A stretch of DNA of 42,439 nt from Legionellaceae bacterium (GCA_002707695.1 PANR01000042.1:1-42439); one strand, 5' to 3'; shown: positions 7,663 to 15,233, counted from the stretch's first letter. Numbers and translations are program-made. The notes: generated by a model from the sequence alone, not told the origin.

Positions 7663-8946
7663 ATGAAATTGAAATATGCTGTATCACTTATCGCGTTAAG
7701 TGTTGCTAGCACTTCTGCTTTGGCTGCTTCGCAGTCAACGGGTCAGGGAAGCTCGATGGCTTTTCAGAACCAGCAACTCGCTGCGATGACCAATGACACT
7801 GGTGTTTTGCCAGCTGCCAATTGGTTTAATCACATCGGTGTATCAGGGTTGTTGAATCTTGATGTATTCGGTCAAACTCAAGACAAGTATTTGGCAACAA
7901 GTACTGTGACTCAAGGTTCGCAAAGCGCTTTCAACGTATCAACGTTGGCTTTAAATCTTGATAGCCAAATCAATAGCTGGGTTGCGGCTCACATTGGTTT
8001 ATTCTACGCAACTCGTAACCAACCTGCTGGTATTTCAGGTGCAGACAACGATGGCACTGCTGCTACTCGTTACTACCCTGCTAATGAAACTGGTGGTGCT
8101 AACAGTAACATCAACGGTGTTGATGTTGATGATGCTTATGTTGACATCATGAATCTTAGCAAAGCGCCTGTTGACTTCCGTGTAGGTCGTCAGTACTTCG
8201 CTTACGGTTCATATGATCGCTATGCAATGATGCCTACATTAACGCAACAAATGACTGAAGTACGCGGTACTGGTGCTCAGTTAGCGTACATGGGTGCATC
8301 TGGTTTGCATGCGGCTGGGTTTATTTTCCGCGGTGTTAATGAACTTAAGTCTAATGGTCAAGCAAGCGACACTAACCAAATCGGTAACGGTGGTGCAACT
8401 ATTGGTTACACTGGCGTACTTAGCAAGCTTGGTTTTGATGTAAGCTTAGGTTACATCTACGCAATGCAGGATGTTGGTGCATTTGCTCAGTATACAACAA
8501 CCAACTACAACCGCCGTACAGCTGGTTGGGATGGTAACTTTGCATTGATGGTTGGTCCATTCAAAGCGGGTATTCAGTATGCTGCTGCGATGAACAGCAT
8601 GAGAGACTTCATCTGGAAGAAAGACTCTACTGACACTACAGGTGAGTCTGCTGAGCCAACAGCGGGTAACATTTATGGTAGCTTTGCGTTTAAGACTGCT
8701 GGTTACAACAGCAAGCTTACTGCTAGTTATCAATGGTCTACTCAAGGTTTCACAGCTGCGTCTGTGGGCGGTGCTGAGCGCTTTACTGTGCCAGAAAATC
8801 GCGGTGCTCTTGAGTATGATGTTAATGTTCTCCAAAACACAATGGTTGGTTTGGAAATTAACCGTGATAACGCTTACAGCAAAGACAACAACGGTCAAGG
8901 CGATGGTTCTACTACTGGTATCGCTAGACTGTCAATCTTGCTATAA
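7663..8946 (+). CDS. Outer-membrane porin-like protein, LbtU-type
   Basis: The 427-residue protein starts with a clear signal peptide (MKLKYAVSLIALSVASTSALA, cleavage after residue 21). The mature part is rich in Gly, Asn, Thr and aromatic residues in alternating patterns, as in a beta-barrel. Segments such as DDAYVDIMNLSKAPVDFRVG and RQYFAYGSYDRYAMMP resemble the LbtU siderophore-porin family of Legionella and relatives; that match is from memory and is not certain. AAGGAG at 7648-7653 fixes the start; the frame is open to 7621 without a better start. Codon use favours a narrow set (GGT, GCT, AAC), as in highly expressed genes. The last residue is leucine, not the usual phenylalanine. A strong terminator follows. 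Confidence 0.75.
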   Translation: MKLKYAVSLIALSVASTSALAASQSTGQGSSMAFQNQQLAAMTNDTGVLPAANWFNHIGVSGLLNLDVFGQTQDKYLATSTVTQGSQSAFNVSTLALNLDSQINSWVAAHIGLFYATRNQPAGISGADNDGTAATRYYPANETGGANSNINGVDVDDAYVDIMNLSKAPVDFRVGRQYFAYGSYDRYAMMPTLTQQMTEVRGTGAQLAYMGASGLHAAGFIFRGVNELKSNGQASDTNQIGNGGATIGYTGVLSKLGFDVSLGYIYAMQDVGAFAQYTTTNYNRRTAGWDGNFALMVGPFKAGIQYAAAMNSMRDFIWKKDSTDTTGESAEPTAGNIYGSFAFKTAGYNSKLTASYQWSTQGFTAASVGGAERFTVPENRGALEYDVNVLQNTMVGLEINRDNAYSKDNNGQGDGSTTGIARLSILL

Positions 8947-8977
8947 ACCGCAATACCGCTTAGTTTTATTAAGCATG

Positions 8978-9006
8978 AAAACCCGCCTTTCGGCGGGTTT
9001 TCTTTT
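8978..9006 (+). terminator. Rho-independent terminator after the porin gene
   Basis: AAAACCCGCC (8978-8987) and GGCGGGTTTT (8992-9001) enclose a TTTC loop, and the T-rich tail runs to 9006. It lies 31 bases after the porin stop. Confidence 0.92.
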
Positions 9007-9025
9007 TGGGTGAGCTAAATACAAA

Positions 9026-9240
9026 ACCCCCTTTTATTCCCCCTTGTCAGGGGGAAAGCTCATGATAACTCCCTCCCTGATAAGGGAGGGCCGGGGAGGG
9101 TTTTTGTTTAAAGGATAAAGAACCCCCTTAATCCCCCTTATCAGGGGGAAAACTATTTTCTTTTTCTCCCGCCCTTGCCAGGGGGAGAGTTCTTTTCTCC
9201 CTCCCTGATAAGGGAGGGCTGGGGTGGGTTTTTTGTTGAA
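9026..9240. repeat. Composite C-rich/G-rich hairpin repeat cluster
   Basis: This cluster fills most of the gene-free stretch 9008-9320. Two related blocks, about 9026-9106 and 9120-9232, each contain a CCCCCTT...AGGGGGAAA hairpin and a TCCCTCCCTGATAAGGGAGGG hairpin followed by GGGGNGGGTTTTT. A further CTCCCGCCC...GGGGGAGAG hairpin lies near 9165-9190. The blocks look like a tandem duplication that has diverged. The open frames crossing it on the minus strand are products of the repeat. From 9241 to 9320 there is only a short AATGACAAC fragment and the region ahead of the TerC-like gene. Confidence 0.85.
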
Positions 9241-9320
9241 AGCTTGCTTCCCGGTCAAGCTCAGAATGACAACCCGCCAACAATCATTTACTATTAGTAC
9301 ACTACCTAGCGACACAAGGA

Positions 9321-10040
9321 ATGCTGCCAATCAGTATCACTGATCCACAAATTTGGCTGACACTGTTGATACTCACGGGGCTTGAGATCGTGCTTGGCGT
9401 TGATAACTTAGTTTTTCTAAGCTTAGTCAGCTCACGATTGCCCGAGGGTCAACGAGCGCTTGCTCGTCGCTTGGGTATTCTTTTCGCGATGGTGACGCGC
9501 CTTATTTTATTGGCGCTGGCTTTTTGGCTAGTTTATTTGACCAAGCCGGTTTTTCATCTTTGGTATCATCCAGTTTCTATACGCGATATGTTTCTTTTTT
9601 TTGGCGGGCTTTTTCTTATCTGGAAGGCCGTTGATGAATTGCGTCAAACGTTTTATAAAGCGTCAGGTCATTCATTTAATCATGCGAGCAGCCGTTTTTA
9701 TATTGTGGTGATACAGATTGCTTTGCTCGATATGATTTTTTCACTCGATAGCGTGATGACAGCGGTCGGTGTGACTCAGCATTATTGGGTCATGGCGACT
9801 GCGATTATCATCACGATGTTGATGATGTTATTTGCTAGCGGTTATATCAGCCGTTTTATTCTTGCTTTTCCACGCATTCGCTTATTGGCCTTATGTTTTA
9901 TCAGTTTAATTGGACTGGTGCTATTGGTTGAAGGTTGCGGTGTACACGTGCCAAAATCGTCAATTTTTATTGCATTGATTTTTGCCGCGTTTGTTGAGAC
10001 GATCCATATATTTTACGATAAGGTTAGACAGCGAAAATAA
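9321..10040 (+). CDS. TerC-family integral membrane protein
   Basis: This is a 239-residue protein with about seven transmembrane helices, of the TerC family (tellurium-resistance/Alx/YgjT/YoaE group). Members have been linked to manganese export and metalation of secreted proteins. The family signature LEIVLGVDNLVFLSLVSSRLP is at residues 21-41, and a second motif LLDMIFSLDSVMTAVG lies in the middle; the paired aspartates in these helices are conserved in the family. The N-terminus (ITDPQIWLTLL) aligns with usual TerC starts. AAGGA directly abuts the ATG, an unusually close spacing. No tellurite-resistance genes are nearby. It may be cotranscribed with the 42-residue protein that follows. 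Confidence 0.88.
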   Translation: MLPISITDPQIWLTLLILTGLEIVLGVDNLVFLSLVSSRLPEGQRALARRLGILFAMVTRLILLALAFWLVYLTKPVFHLWYHPVSIRDMFLFFGGLFLIWKAVDELRQTFYKASGHSFNHASSRFYIVVIQIALLDMIFSLDSVMTAVGVTQHYWVMATAIIITMLMMLFASGYISRFILAFPRIRLLALCFISLIGLVLLVEGCGVHVPKSSIFIALIFAAFVETIHIFYDKVRQRK

Positions 10041-10055
10041 ACTAAGGAAACTACG

Positions 10056-10184
10056 ATGAGAAATCGCTATAGTGTTTTACTGCTCATTGCAGGTCTGATT
10101 ATCATCATTTGGGTGATTGCTCACCTGGATAGTAAAGTTAGACGGGTGCAGCCGACAGAGCATGCGCTCACCAAAAGTCACTAA
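10056..10184 (+). CDS. 42-residue single-pass membrane microprotein
   Basis: A short frame begins at ATG 10056 with AAGGA (10044-10048) seven bases upstream and starts 15 bases after the TerC-like stop. The product has a basic N-terminus (MRNRYS), one hydrophobic helix of about 16 residues (VLLLIAGLIIIIWVIA) and a polar, basic tail (SKVRRVQPTEHALTKSH). The helix, ribosome site and operon-like spacing support a real gene. It ends two bases before the convergent ffh stop. The function is unknown; a partner role for the TerC-like protein is possible but unproven. Confidence 0.6.
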   Translation: MRNRYSVLLLIAGLIIIIWVIAHLDSKVRRVQPTEHALTKSH

Positions 10185-10186
10185 AC

Positions 10187-11584
10187 TTATTCAAATGGTG
10201 GCATACCACCGCCACCGCCGAGTTTTGAGATATCCATGCCAGGAGGCATCATGCCTTTCATGTTGCGCATCATTTTCATCATGCCGCCTTTGGCCATTTT
10301 TTTCATCATTTTTTGCATTTGAGTAAACTGCTTCAGCAAGCGATTAAGGTCTTGTACTTGCGTGCCTGAGCCATTAGCAATGCGAACCTTGCGTGATCCT
10401 TTGATTACATCAGGAAAGCGACGTTCTTTTGGCGTCATAGATTGAATCATTGCGCGCATTTGCGTGACTTTAGAGTCATCAGCTTGTGCTTTGAGCGCTT
10501 TGGGTAATTGTTGCATGCCAGGGAGTTTGCTCATTAATCCTGCCATACCACCCATTTTGCTCATTTGCTCGAGTTGCTCAAGAAAATCTTGTAGGTCAAA
10601 GCCTTTACCTTTTTTGATTTTTTTGCTGAGCTTTTCAGCCTTTTTTTGATCAACTTTTTCTTGCGCTTCCTCAACAAGGCTAACGATGTCGCCCATGTCT
10701 AAAATACGCGAGGCTAACCTGTCCGGATGGAAAACATCGAAGCCATCCATCTTTTCGCCTGTACCGATAAATTTAATCGGTTTGCCTGTCACGTGGCGAA
10801 TGGAGAGGGCGGCACCGCCACGTGCATCACCATCAATTTTAGTTAAAATCACACCGGTTAAATCAAGCGCATCATTGAAGCTTTTTGCCGTGTTTGCTGC
10901 GTCTTGGCCGGTCATGCTATCGACAACAAACAAGGTTTCAACAGGTTTAACTTTTTCATGCAATTTTTTGATTTCAGACATCATTTCGTCATCAACATGC
11001 AGGCGACCGGCAGTGTCGATGATCAACACGTCGTGCAGTTGTTTTTTGGCGTGAGAAAGCGCATTGTTGACAATATCGATCGGCTTTTGACTCGCTTCGC
11101 TGGGAAAGCAATCGACGTCAACTTGTTTGGCAAGTGTTGCCAGTTGCTCAATCGCTGCAGGCCGATAAACATCGGCGCTGACGACTAAGACTGATTTTTT
11201 GTCTTTTTCTTTTAAGTAACGGGCAAGTTTAGCCGTTGAAGTTGTTTTACCTGAGCCCTGCAAACCTGCCATGAGGATGACTGCGGGTGGTGCGACACTC
11301 AGATTGAGCGCAACATTTTCCTCGCCAAGCGTGCTGGTGAGCTCATCTTGAACAATTTTAACCAAAGCCTCGCCGGGTTTAATACTATGGAGCACGTCTT
11401 GACCCACGGCTTTGTCTTTAATGTGATCAATAAATTGCTTGACCACAGGTAGGGCAACATCGGCCTCCAAGAGGGCGATCCGTATGTCTCGCAGGGCTTC
11501 CTTGATATTGTCTTCTGTAATCCTACCACGGCCCGAAAGCTTGCGAACGGTGCCCAGTAGGCGTTGGCTTAAATTGTCAAACAT
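10187..11584 (-). CDS. ffh: Signal recognition particle protein Ffh (SRP54)
   Basis: This is the SRP GTPase that binds signal sequences of nascent membrane proteins and, with 4.5S RNA and FtsY, delivers ribosomes to the translocon. The N domain is at residues 1-85. The GTPase P-loop GLQGSGKTT is near 106-114, followed by DTAGRLHVD and the TKIDGDARGG motif. The C-terminal M domain is methionine-rich (MQKMMKKMAKGGMMKMMRNMKGMMPPGMD) and includes the SGT segment for RNA binding. The 465 residues exceed E. coli Ffh (453) slightly. AGGTGA precedes the ATG by six bases. A large structured element (11613-11726) lies just upstream. Confidence 0.97.
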   Translation of the reverse strand: MFDNLSQRLLGTVRKLSGRGRITEDNIKEALRDIRIALLEADVALPVVKQFIDHIKDKAVGQDVLHSIKPGEALVKIVQDELTSTLGEENVALNLSVAPPAVILMAGLQGSGKTTSTAKLARYLKEKDKKSVLVVSADVYRPAAIEQLATLAKQVDVDCFPSEASQKPIDIVNNALSHAKKQLHDVLIIDTAGRLHVDDEMMSEIKKLHEKVKPVETLFVVDSMTGQDAANTAKSFNDALDLTGVILTKIDGDARGGAALSIRHVTGKPIKFIGTGEKMDGFDVFHPDRLASRILDMGDIVSLVEEAQEKVDQKKAEKLSKKIKKGKGFDLQDFLEQLEQMSKMGGMAGLMSKLPGMQQLPKALKAQADDSKVTQMRAMIQSMTPKERRFPDVIKGSRKVRIANGSGTQVQDLNRLLKQFTQMQKMMKKMAKGGMMKMMRNMKGMMPPGMDISKLGGGGGMPPFE

Positions 11585-11612
11585 AGTGTGTCACCTGTAT
11601 TTTCGTTTATTC

Positions 11613-11726
11613 GGTAGCGGTGAAGGACTATGTCTATAAAAACACGCTCGAGCCGTCCCTGGTCGCTCCGGATTGGTCATCCTGACCAATCAGGGTTTTT
11701 ACAGACACTAGCCCTTCACCGCTACC
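11613..11726. repeat. Long-arm hairpin element, copy A (upstream of ffh)
   Basis: Outer arms GGTAGCGGTGAAGG (11613-11626) and CCTTCACCGCTACC (11713-11726) are exact complements, and pairing continues inward through TGTCTATAAAAAC against GTTTTTACAGACA. The centre holds a second perfect hairpin, GATTGGTCA (11671-11679) with TGACCAATC (11683-11691). The interior (AACACGCTCGAGC, GGTCGCTCCG, AGGGTTT) matches the interior of copy B at 29402-29514, yet the arms and the inner stem differ between the copies. It ends 28 bases upstream of the ffh start, so it may lie in the ffh 5' leader. No recognised family. Confidence 0.85.
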
Positions 11727-11766
11727 GCTATCGTTTGCTTTGGCAATGATGAGCTTCGTTTCCGGC

Positions 11767-11892
11767 TTGTTGTCATTCCCGCGAAGGCGGGAATCCAGTC
11801 AAACAAGAAGGACTTTGGGTTGAAAATTGCTCCCAATTTTCAGAACGCTTGTCCTAGGACTGGATCCCGGGCCAAGCCCGGGATGACAGCCA
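11767..11892. repeat. Palindromic REP-like doublet, copy 3
   Basis: A reverse unit (11767-11799, TTGTTGTCATTCCCG to CGGGAATCCAG) and a forward unit (11860-11890, CTGGATCCCGG to CCGGGATGACAGC) are separated by a 60-base linker. The units meet by their CCAG/CTGG ends. They lie in the 417-base gene-free stretch 11585-12001, which otherwise holds element A and the region ahead of the CorB-like gene. Confidence 0.85.
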
Positions 11893-12001
11893 TGTGCATG
11901 CAGCTCACCACTGCCATTTACGTTGGTTCGGATGTTACGCGAAATTTTGTTTTAACGCCAATGGGTGATACTCTATGGGTAGTAAGGGAGTATGAATTGC
12001 T

Positions 12002-13261
12002 ATGAACATCGGCGAAGATATTGGGCTCATTGTTGCGATAGTTGCTTTATTTTTATTATCTGGATTTTTTTCTATTTCTGAAACAGGCCTCATGGCTTGC
12101 AATCGCTATCGTTTAAAGCACGCGGCCAGCAAGGGGAATCGCACCGCAAATCGCTTGCTCACGCTGTTAAAAAGGCCTGAGCGCGTGTTGAGTTTAGTGC
12201 TTATTGGTAACACGCTCGCCAATGTGGTGCTGTCATCAATTGCAACCTTTCTAGCCATACGATGGTGGGGTAATATCGGTGTTGCTTATGCGAGTATTAT
12301 CATTACCATCGCGTTGTTATTTTTTGCCGAAACCATGCCAAAAACCTTCGCGGCCGTTAGGCCAGATCCTGTCGCTTATACCGTTGCTTGGCCATTATCG
12401 TTATTGCTTTGGATATGTTGGCCATTCATTTGGTTGATGAACACGTTAGTGAGTTGGGCGTTATTGCTTTTTCGCATTCGTGTTCATGAGCGTCAAGGTG
12501 ATCACTTAAACATGGATGAGCTACGAACTTTAGTTTATGAAACAGGTCCGGTGGTGCCAACAAAACATCGTGACATGCTGATGAATTTGTTAGATCTTGA
12601 GCGCATCACCGTTGAAGATATCATGATGCCGCGCAATGAAATAGTCGGGGTGAATTTAGAAGATGATTGGGAAGATACCTTAGAGCTTATTTTAACTTGT
12701 CAGGTTTCGCGCATTCTTGTTTATCGTGGCAGTATTGACAAAGTGGTAGGCGTGTTAAATCCACAGCATATTCTCCATGTACTGAAAGACGGGCAGTTTA
12801 ACGAAAAAACGTTGTTAGAGCACTTGTCGCCGCCTTATTTTGTGCCGCATACAGCCTCACTGCTCAGTCAATTGCTAGGGTTTCAGCGTGAAAAACGTCG
12901 TTACGCATTAGTTGTTGATGAATACGGTGACATTGAAGGGTCAGTGATGCTTGCTAATATTTTTGAGGAAGTGCTAGGGAAATTTATTCTCGATAGCGAT
13001 GCAGTGAGTGAAGATATTTCGCCCCAAAAAGATGGTAGTTTCGTGATTAATGCATCGATTACCTTGCGTGAGCTCAACAAAGTATTGCAGTGGCGTTTAC
13101 CGATGAAAGGGCCAAAAACATTAAGCGGGCTCATTATTGAAAAACTTGAAGATATTCCTAGGGCAAAAATGAGTGTTAAAATTGGCAGTTATTTAATTGA
13201 AATTATGCAGGTTAAAGATAATCGCATTAAAACCGTTAGAGTGATTTCACCGGCTAAATAA
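12002..13261 (+). CDS. CorB/YfjD-type transporter with CNNM (DUF21), CBS pair and CorC domains
   Basis: This is a 419-residue inner-membrane protein of the HlyC/CorC (CNNM) family, implicated in magnesium or cobalt efflux. The DUF21 membrane domain spans about residues 5-190 with the SGFFSISETGLMACNRYRLKH motif. A CBS pair follows (about 205-330, beginning VEDIMMPRNEIVGV). A CorC_HlyC domain closes the protein (about 345-418, beginning DGSFVINASITLRELN). AAGGGAG lies some 11 bases ahead of the ATG. Placement near ffh is common for this family in Gammaproteobacteria. Its 3' end overlaps the convergent Mth938-like gene by eight bases. Confidence 0.92.
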   Translation: MNIGEDIGLIVAIVALFLLSGFFSISETGLMACNRYRLKHAASKGNRTANRLLTLLKRPERVLSLVLIGNTLANVVLSSIATFLAIRWWGNIGVAYASIIITIALLFFAETMPKTFAAVRPDPVAYTVAWPLSLLLWICWPFIWLMNTLVSWALLLFRIRVHERQGDHLNMDELRTLVYETGPVVPTKHRDMLMNLLDLERITVEDIMMPRNEIVGVNLEDDWEDTLELILTCQVSRILVYRGSIDKVVGVLNPQHILHVLKDGQFNEKTLLEHLSPPYFVPHTASLLSQLLGFQREKRRYALVVDEYGDIEGSVMLANIFEEVLGKFILDSDAVSEDISPQKDGSFVINASITLRELNKVLQWRLPMKGPKTLSGLIIEKLEDIPRAKMSVKIGSYLIEIMQVKDNRIKTVRVISPAK

Positions 13262-13622
13262 TTAATCCAGCGACAGCATTTCGTCCTTCAGACATGAGCA
13301 CATTAAACGTTCGACAAGCGGCCGGCGTGTTCATGCACTCAATGCCTATGCCTTGTTCTAAGAAAAAGCTCATCAATTTAGCGGGTAATAAGTGGGGTTC
13401 GTGACCACTGCCAAGAATAACAATGTCAGGCGCGAGTGCGGCAATCGGTTGCAGGTGATCGAGTGTGATGTCGGCAAAGGATTGCACTGACCAATTTGCT
13501 ATGAGTTGCCGTGGCGAAATTAACACACTTTTCGTGATGGTTTCATCATTCACCTTAATTTCGCCAGGCTTAACCGAAGTGATCATCCACGATGCGCGAT
13601 TATTGTCGAGTGTGAGTTCCAC
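13254..13622 (-). CDS. Mth938-like domain protein (DUF498/NDUFAF3 family)
   Basis: A 122-residue protein matching the Mth938 domain family throughout. Typical segments are ADITLDHLQPIAALAPDIVILGSG at the middle and GIGIECMNTPAACRTFNVLMSEGRNAVAGLI at the end. Bacterial members are cytosolic and uncharacterised; the eukaryotic relative NDUFAF3 helps assemble respiratory complex I. The start is GTG, preceded by GAGGGGG about ten bases upstream. The gene converges on and overlaps the CorB-like gene by eight bases, so the two mRNAs are complementary at their ends. The 32 bases between it and the upstream ankyrin-type gene suggest one transcript. Confidence 0.88.
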   Translation of the reverse strand: MELTLDNNRASWMITSVKPGEIKVNDETITKSVLISPRQLIANWSVQSFADITLDHLQPIAALAPDIVILGSGHEPHLLPAKLMSFFLEQGIGIECMNTPAACRTFNVLMSEGRNAVAGLII

Positions 13623-13654
13623 TGATCAATTGCCCCCTCGCGGATGATAGCAGT

Positions 13655-14794
13655 TTATGACGCGCCTGGTACAGCGGCAGCGGCTGCTTCAGGTTGAAAT
13701 GTATCCATAATGCTGAGTATTTCCTGCAATCTTTCCATCGCTTCACCAGCTTCAGGCTCTGTTGAGCGAGAATATTCGTCAATAAGTCTTTTTGCAAATT
13801 CATATGCTGATTGCCCAGGTAGACGAGGATGCATTGAGGCTGCAGCACCCATTACGCCAGGGTGCTCGTTTTGGCCGCAATGATGCGGGTCGGCACCAGC
13901 ATCAACCAGTAGTCTGATGCTGTCTTGCTCAAATGGGTTGTTGTTTACCAGACAAAAGAGGGCGCTATGGCCATCTTCAGTTAATGTGTTGAGGGCTTCT
14001 CGGTCAAAGTTAGCCGCATCGAGCACCTGTTTTCTTAAACGCAGCCATTGCTGTGCTTCCTCATTGTTGCCACTGGTGCTATCTTTGATTGCTAAAATGG
14101 TTAATGATACAACAAAGTCGGCTATTTCCTCGGATGAAAACTCAGCGTCATGATAGGCGATTTCTCCGCTGATGATTTTTCTGAGGTGTTCTAAAAGGAT
14201 TTTATCGAGCCTCAGTGATGTTGCTGGGCTAGCCAGGCAGGCTTTAAGCACCTCCATGTCATGATTTGAGAATTGAGAGAGTATGCGACTTGCTTGAAAA
14301 TCGAGCATTTTTGGGATCAGGCGGTATTTTGGATGAAGCCCGAGTACTGTCCTGTGGGATGCGCCCGTTGATCTAAGGTAGCACTGTAGTACTGTCTCTT
14401 TGGGTCCCAGCAATTTAAAATCAAATCCTACCTTACTGGCCGCCTTTAAATACGCAGGTAAAATAACATCTCTAACGGTAGCGTGGCCGGCGGCCCCGGC
14501 AGCTATATGCATGGGGGTCATACCGTCTGCATTCTTAGTTTGCAACGCTGTCAACAAATGAGCTTGAGTGGCTGGTGTTGAGAGAGCTAGTTCAAACAGT
14601 CTTGTCATGAGAGCGCAATAGTCCCGAGCACTGTTGCCAAGTTTCACGAGCACGTGAAAGATATTGTTTCCATTGTCGTGGGCGCGGGTGATATCAACCT
14701 CGCTGGCCCATTCAGGATGTCGAATGCATTCAAACGCTATTGTATCTAGTGACTCTTTATTAAATTCTGAACGGCTAGGCTTGGCTGCTGGCAT
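13655..14794 (-). CDS. Ankyrin-repeat-type protein, possible host-interacting effector
   Basis: A 379-residue protein without signal peptide or membrane helices. Two ankyrin-like stretches are visible: NADGMTPMHIAAGAAGHATVRDVIL near residues 87-111, and EDGHSALFCLVNNNPFEQDSIRLLVDAGADPHHCG near 272-306. The intervening region is helical and of unknown fold. The C-terminus is acidic (EPEAGEAMERLQEILS) and ends in an alanine-rich tail (EAAAAAVPGAS). Such proteins are frequent among Legionella and Coxiella type IV effectors, which often carry acidic C-terminal export signals; effector status here is inference. GAGGAG lies six bases before the ATG. A perfect TTGACA box lies upstream on this strand. 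The function is otherwise unknown. Confidence 0.7.
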   Translation of the reverse strand: MPAAKPSRSEFNKESLDTIAFECIRHPEWASEVDITRAHDNGNNIFHVLVKLGNSARDYCALMTRLFELALSTPATQAHLLTALQTKNADGMTPMHIAAGAAGHATVRDVILPAYLKAASKVGFDFKLLGPKETVLQCYLRSTGASHRTVLGLHPKYRLIPKMLDFQASRILSQFSNHDMEVLKACLASPATSLRLDKILLEHLRKIISGEIAYHDAEFSSEEIADFVVSLTILAIKDSTSGNNEEAQQWLRLRKQVLDAANFDREALNTLTEDGHSALFCLVNNNPFEQDSIRLLVDAGADPHHCGQNEHPGVMGAAASMHPRLPGQSAYEFAKRLIDEYSRSTEPEAGEAMERLQEILSIMDTFQPEAAAAAVPGAS

Positions 14795-14837
14795 GGTTTG
14801 CTCCTCGTGATGGTTTAATAATAGTTAATAGGGCGAC

Positions 14838-14865
14838 CATATAATAACCCTGGTTGATCTGTCAA
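14838..14865 (-). promoter_or_regulatory. Candidate promoter of the ankyrin-type gene
   Basis: On the minus strand TTGACA (14865-14860) and TATATG (14843-14838) are spaced by 16 bases. The start of transcription would fall near 14831, about 37 bases before the ATG. Confidence 0.45.
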
Positions 14866-14867
14866 GA

Positions 14868-14896
14868 GTGACAACTCAGCGTGTATGGGGTAGAGT
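14868..14896 (+). promoter_or_regulatory. Candidate promoter of the small membrane protein-recJ unit
   Basis: GTGACA (14868-14873) and TAGAGT (14891-14896) are spaced by 17 bases. The -35 lies two bases from the -35 of the divergent promoter, and together they form an inverted repeat TGTCA-N4-TGACA. Confidence 0.45.
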
Positions 14897-14915
14897 TTAC
14901 AGATAAGGACAGCTG

Positions 14916-15233
14916 ATGAGCAATCAACAATCAGGTAAATTTAAGCCAGAGGACAGTCGCTACGTACTTGTTCGCCCGTATAAAAATATGGCGACAGCTA
15001 TTTTGCTCGCATTATTCTTGGGCCCCATTGGTTTGTTGTACTCCACCTTTTTAGGCGGGGTGATCATGGCGATTGTTGTGTTTATTTTTTTAGCTGCCAT
15101 GACAGCGAATTCAGCAGTAGGCCCGCTTGTCTGGATCGCATGGTTAATTTGCCCGTTTTGGGCGGTGCTGTCATCGGGTCGCCACAATAGAAAAATGATG
15201 AAGCGCTGGGAGAAAGACCATAACGAGCCATGA
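14916..15233 (+). CDS. Small membrane protein of unknown function coupled to recJ
   Basis: A 105-residue protein with a polar N-terminus (MSNQQSGKFKPEDSRYV) and two or three hydrophobic helices between residues 25 and 85. It ends in a short basic tail (SGRHNRKMMKRWEKDHNEP). AAGGA precedes the ATG. The stop overlaps the recJ start by four bases (ATGA), so translation of recJ is probably coupled to it. No family is recognised with confidence; the helix pattern recalls small TM2-like proteins. The functional link to RecJ is unknown and may only be transcriptional. Confidence 0.75.
   Translation: MSNQQSGKFKPEDSRYVLVRPYKNMATAILLALFLGPIGLLYSTFLGGVIMAIVVFIFLAAMTANSAVGPLVWIAWLICPFWAVLSSGRHNRKMMKRWEKDHNEP

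Noticed and set aside
7458-7709. Open frame of 83 codons ahead of and overlapping the porin gene
   Set aside because: It has no ribosome site and runs into the porin start in another frame; the region is better read as the porin leader.
9026-9240. Possible CRISPR array
   Set aside because: Units are palindromic, of unequal length and irregularly spaced, with no constant spacer length and no cas genes.
9034-9330. Minus-strand open frame of 98 codons
   Set aside because: Its translation is the hairpin repeat cluster (repeated proline/glycine/lysine segments), with no family character.
11613-11726. Long-arm element as an integron attC site or a tRNA-like gene
   Set aside because: There is no integrase gene, no attC-type core sites at the ends, and no cloverleaf with anticodon and TTC loop; the fold is one long interrupted hairpin.
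11820-12005. Open frame of 61 codons before the CorB-like gene
   Set aside because: It crosses a repeat doublet and has no ribosome site; the codons derive from the repeat.
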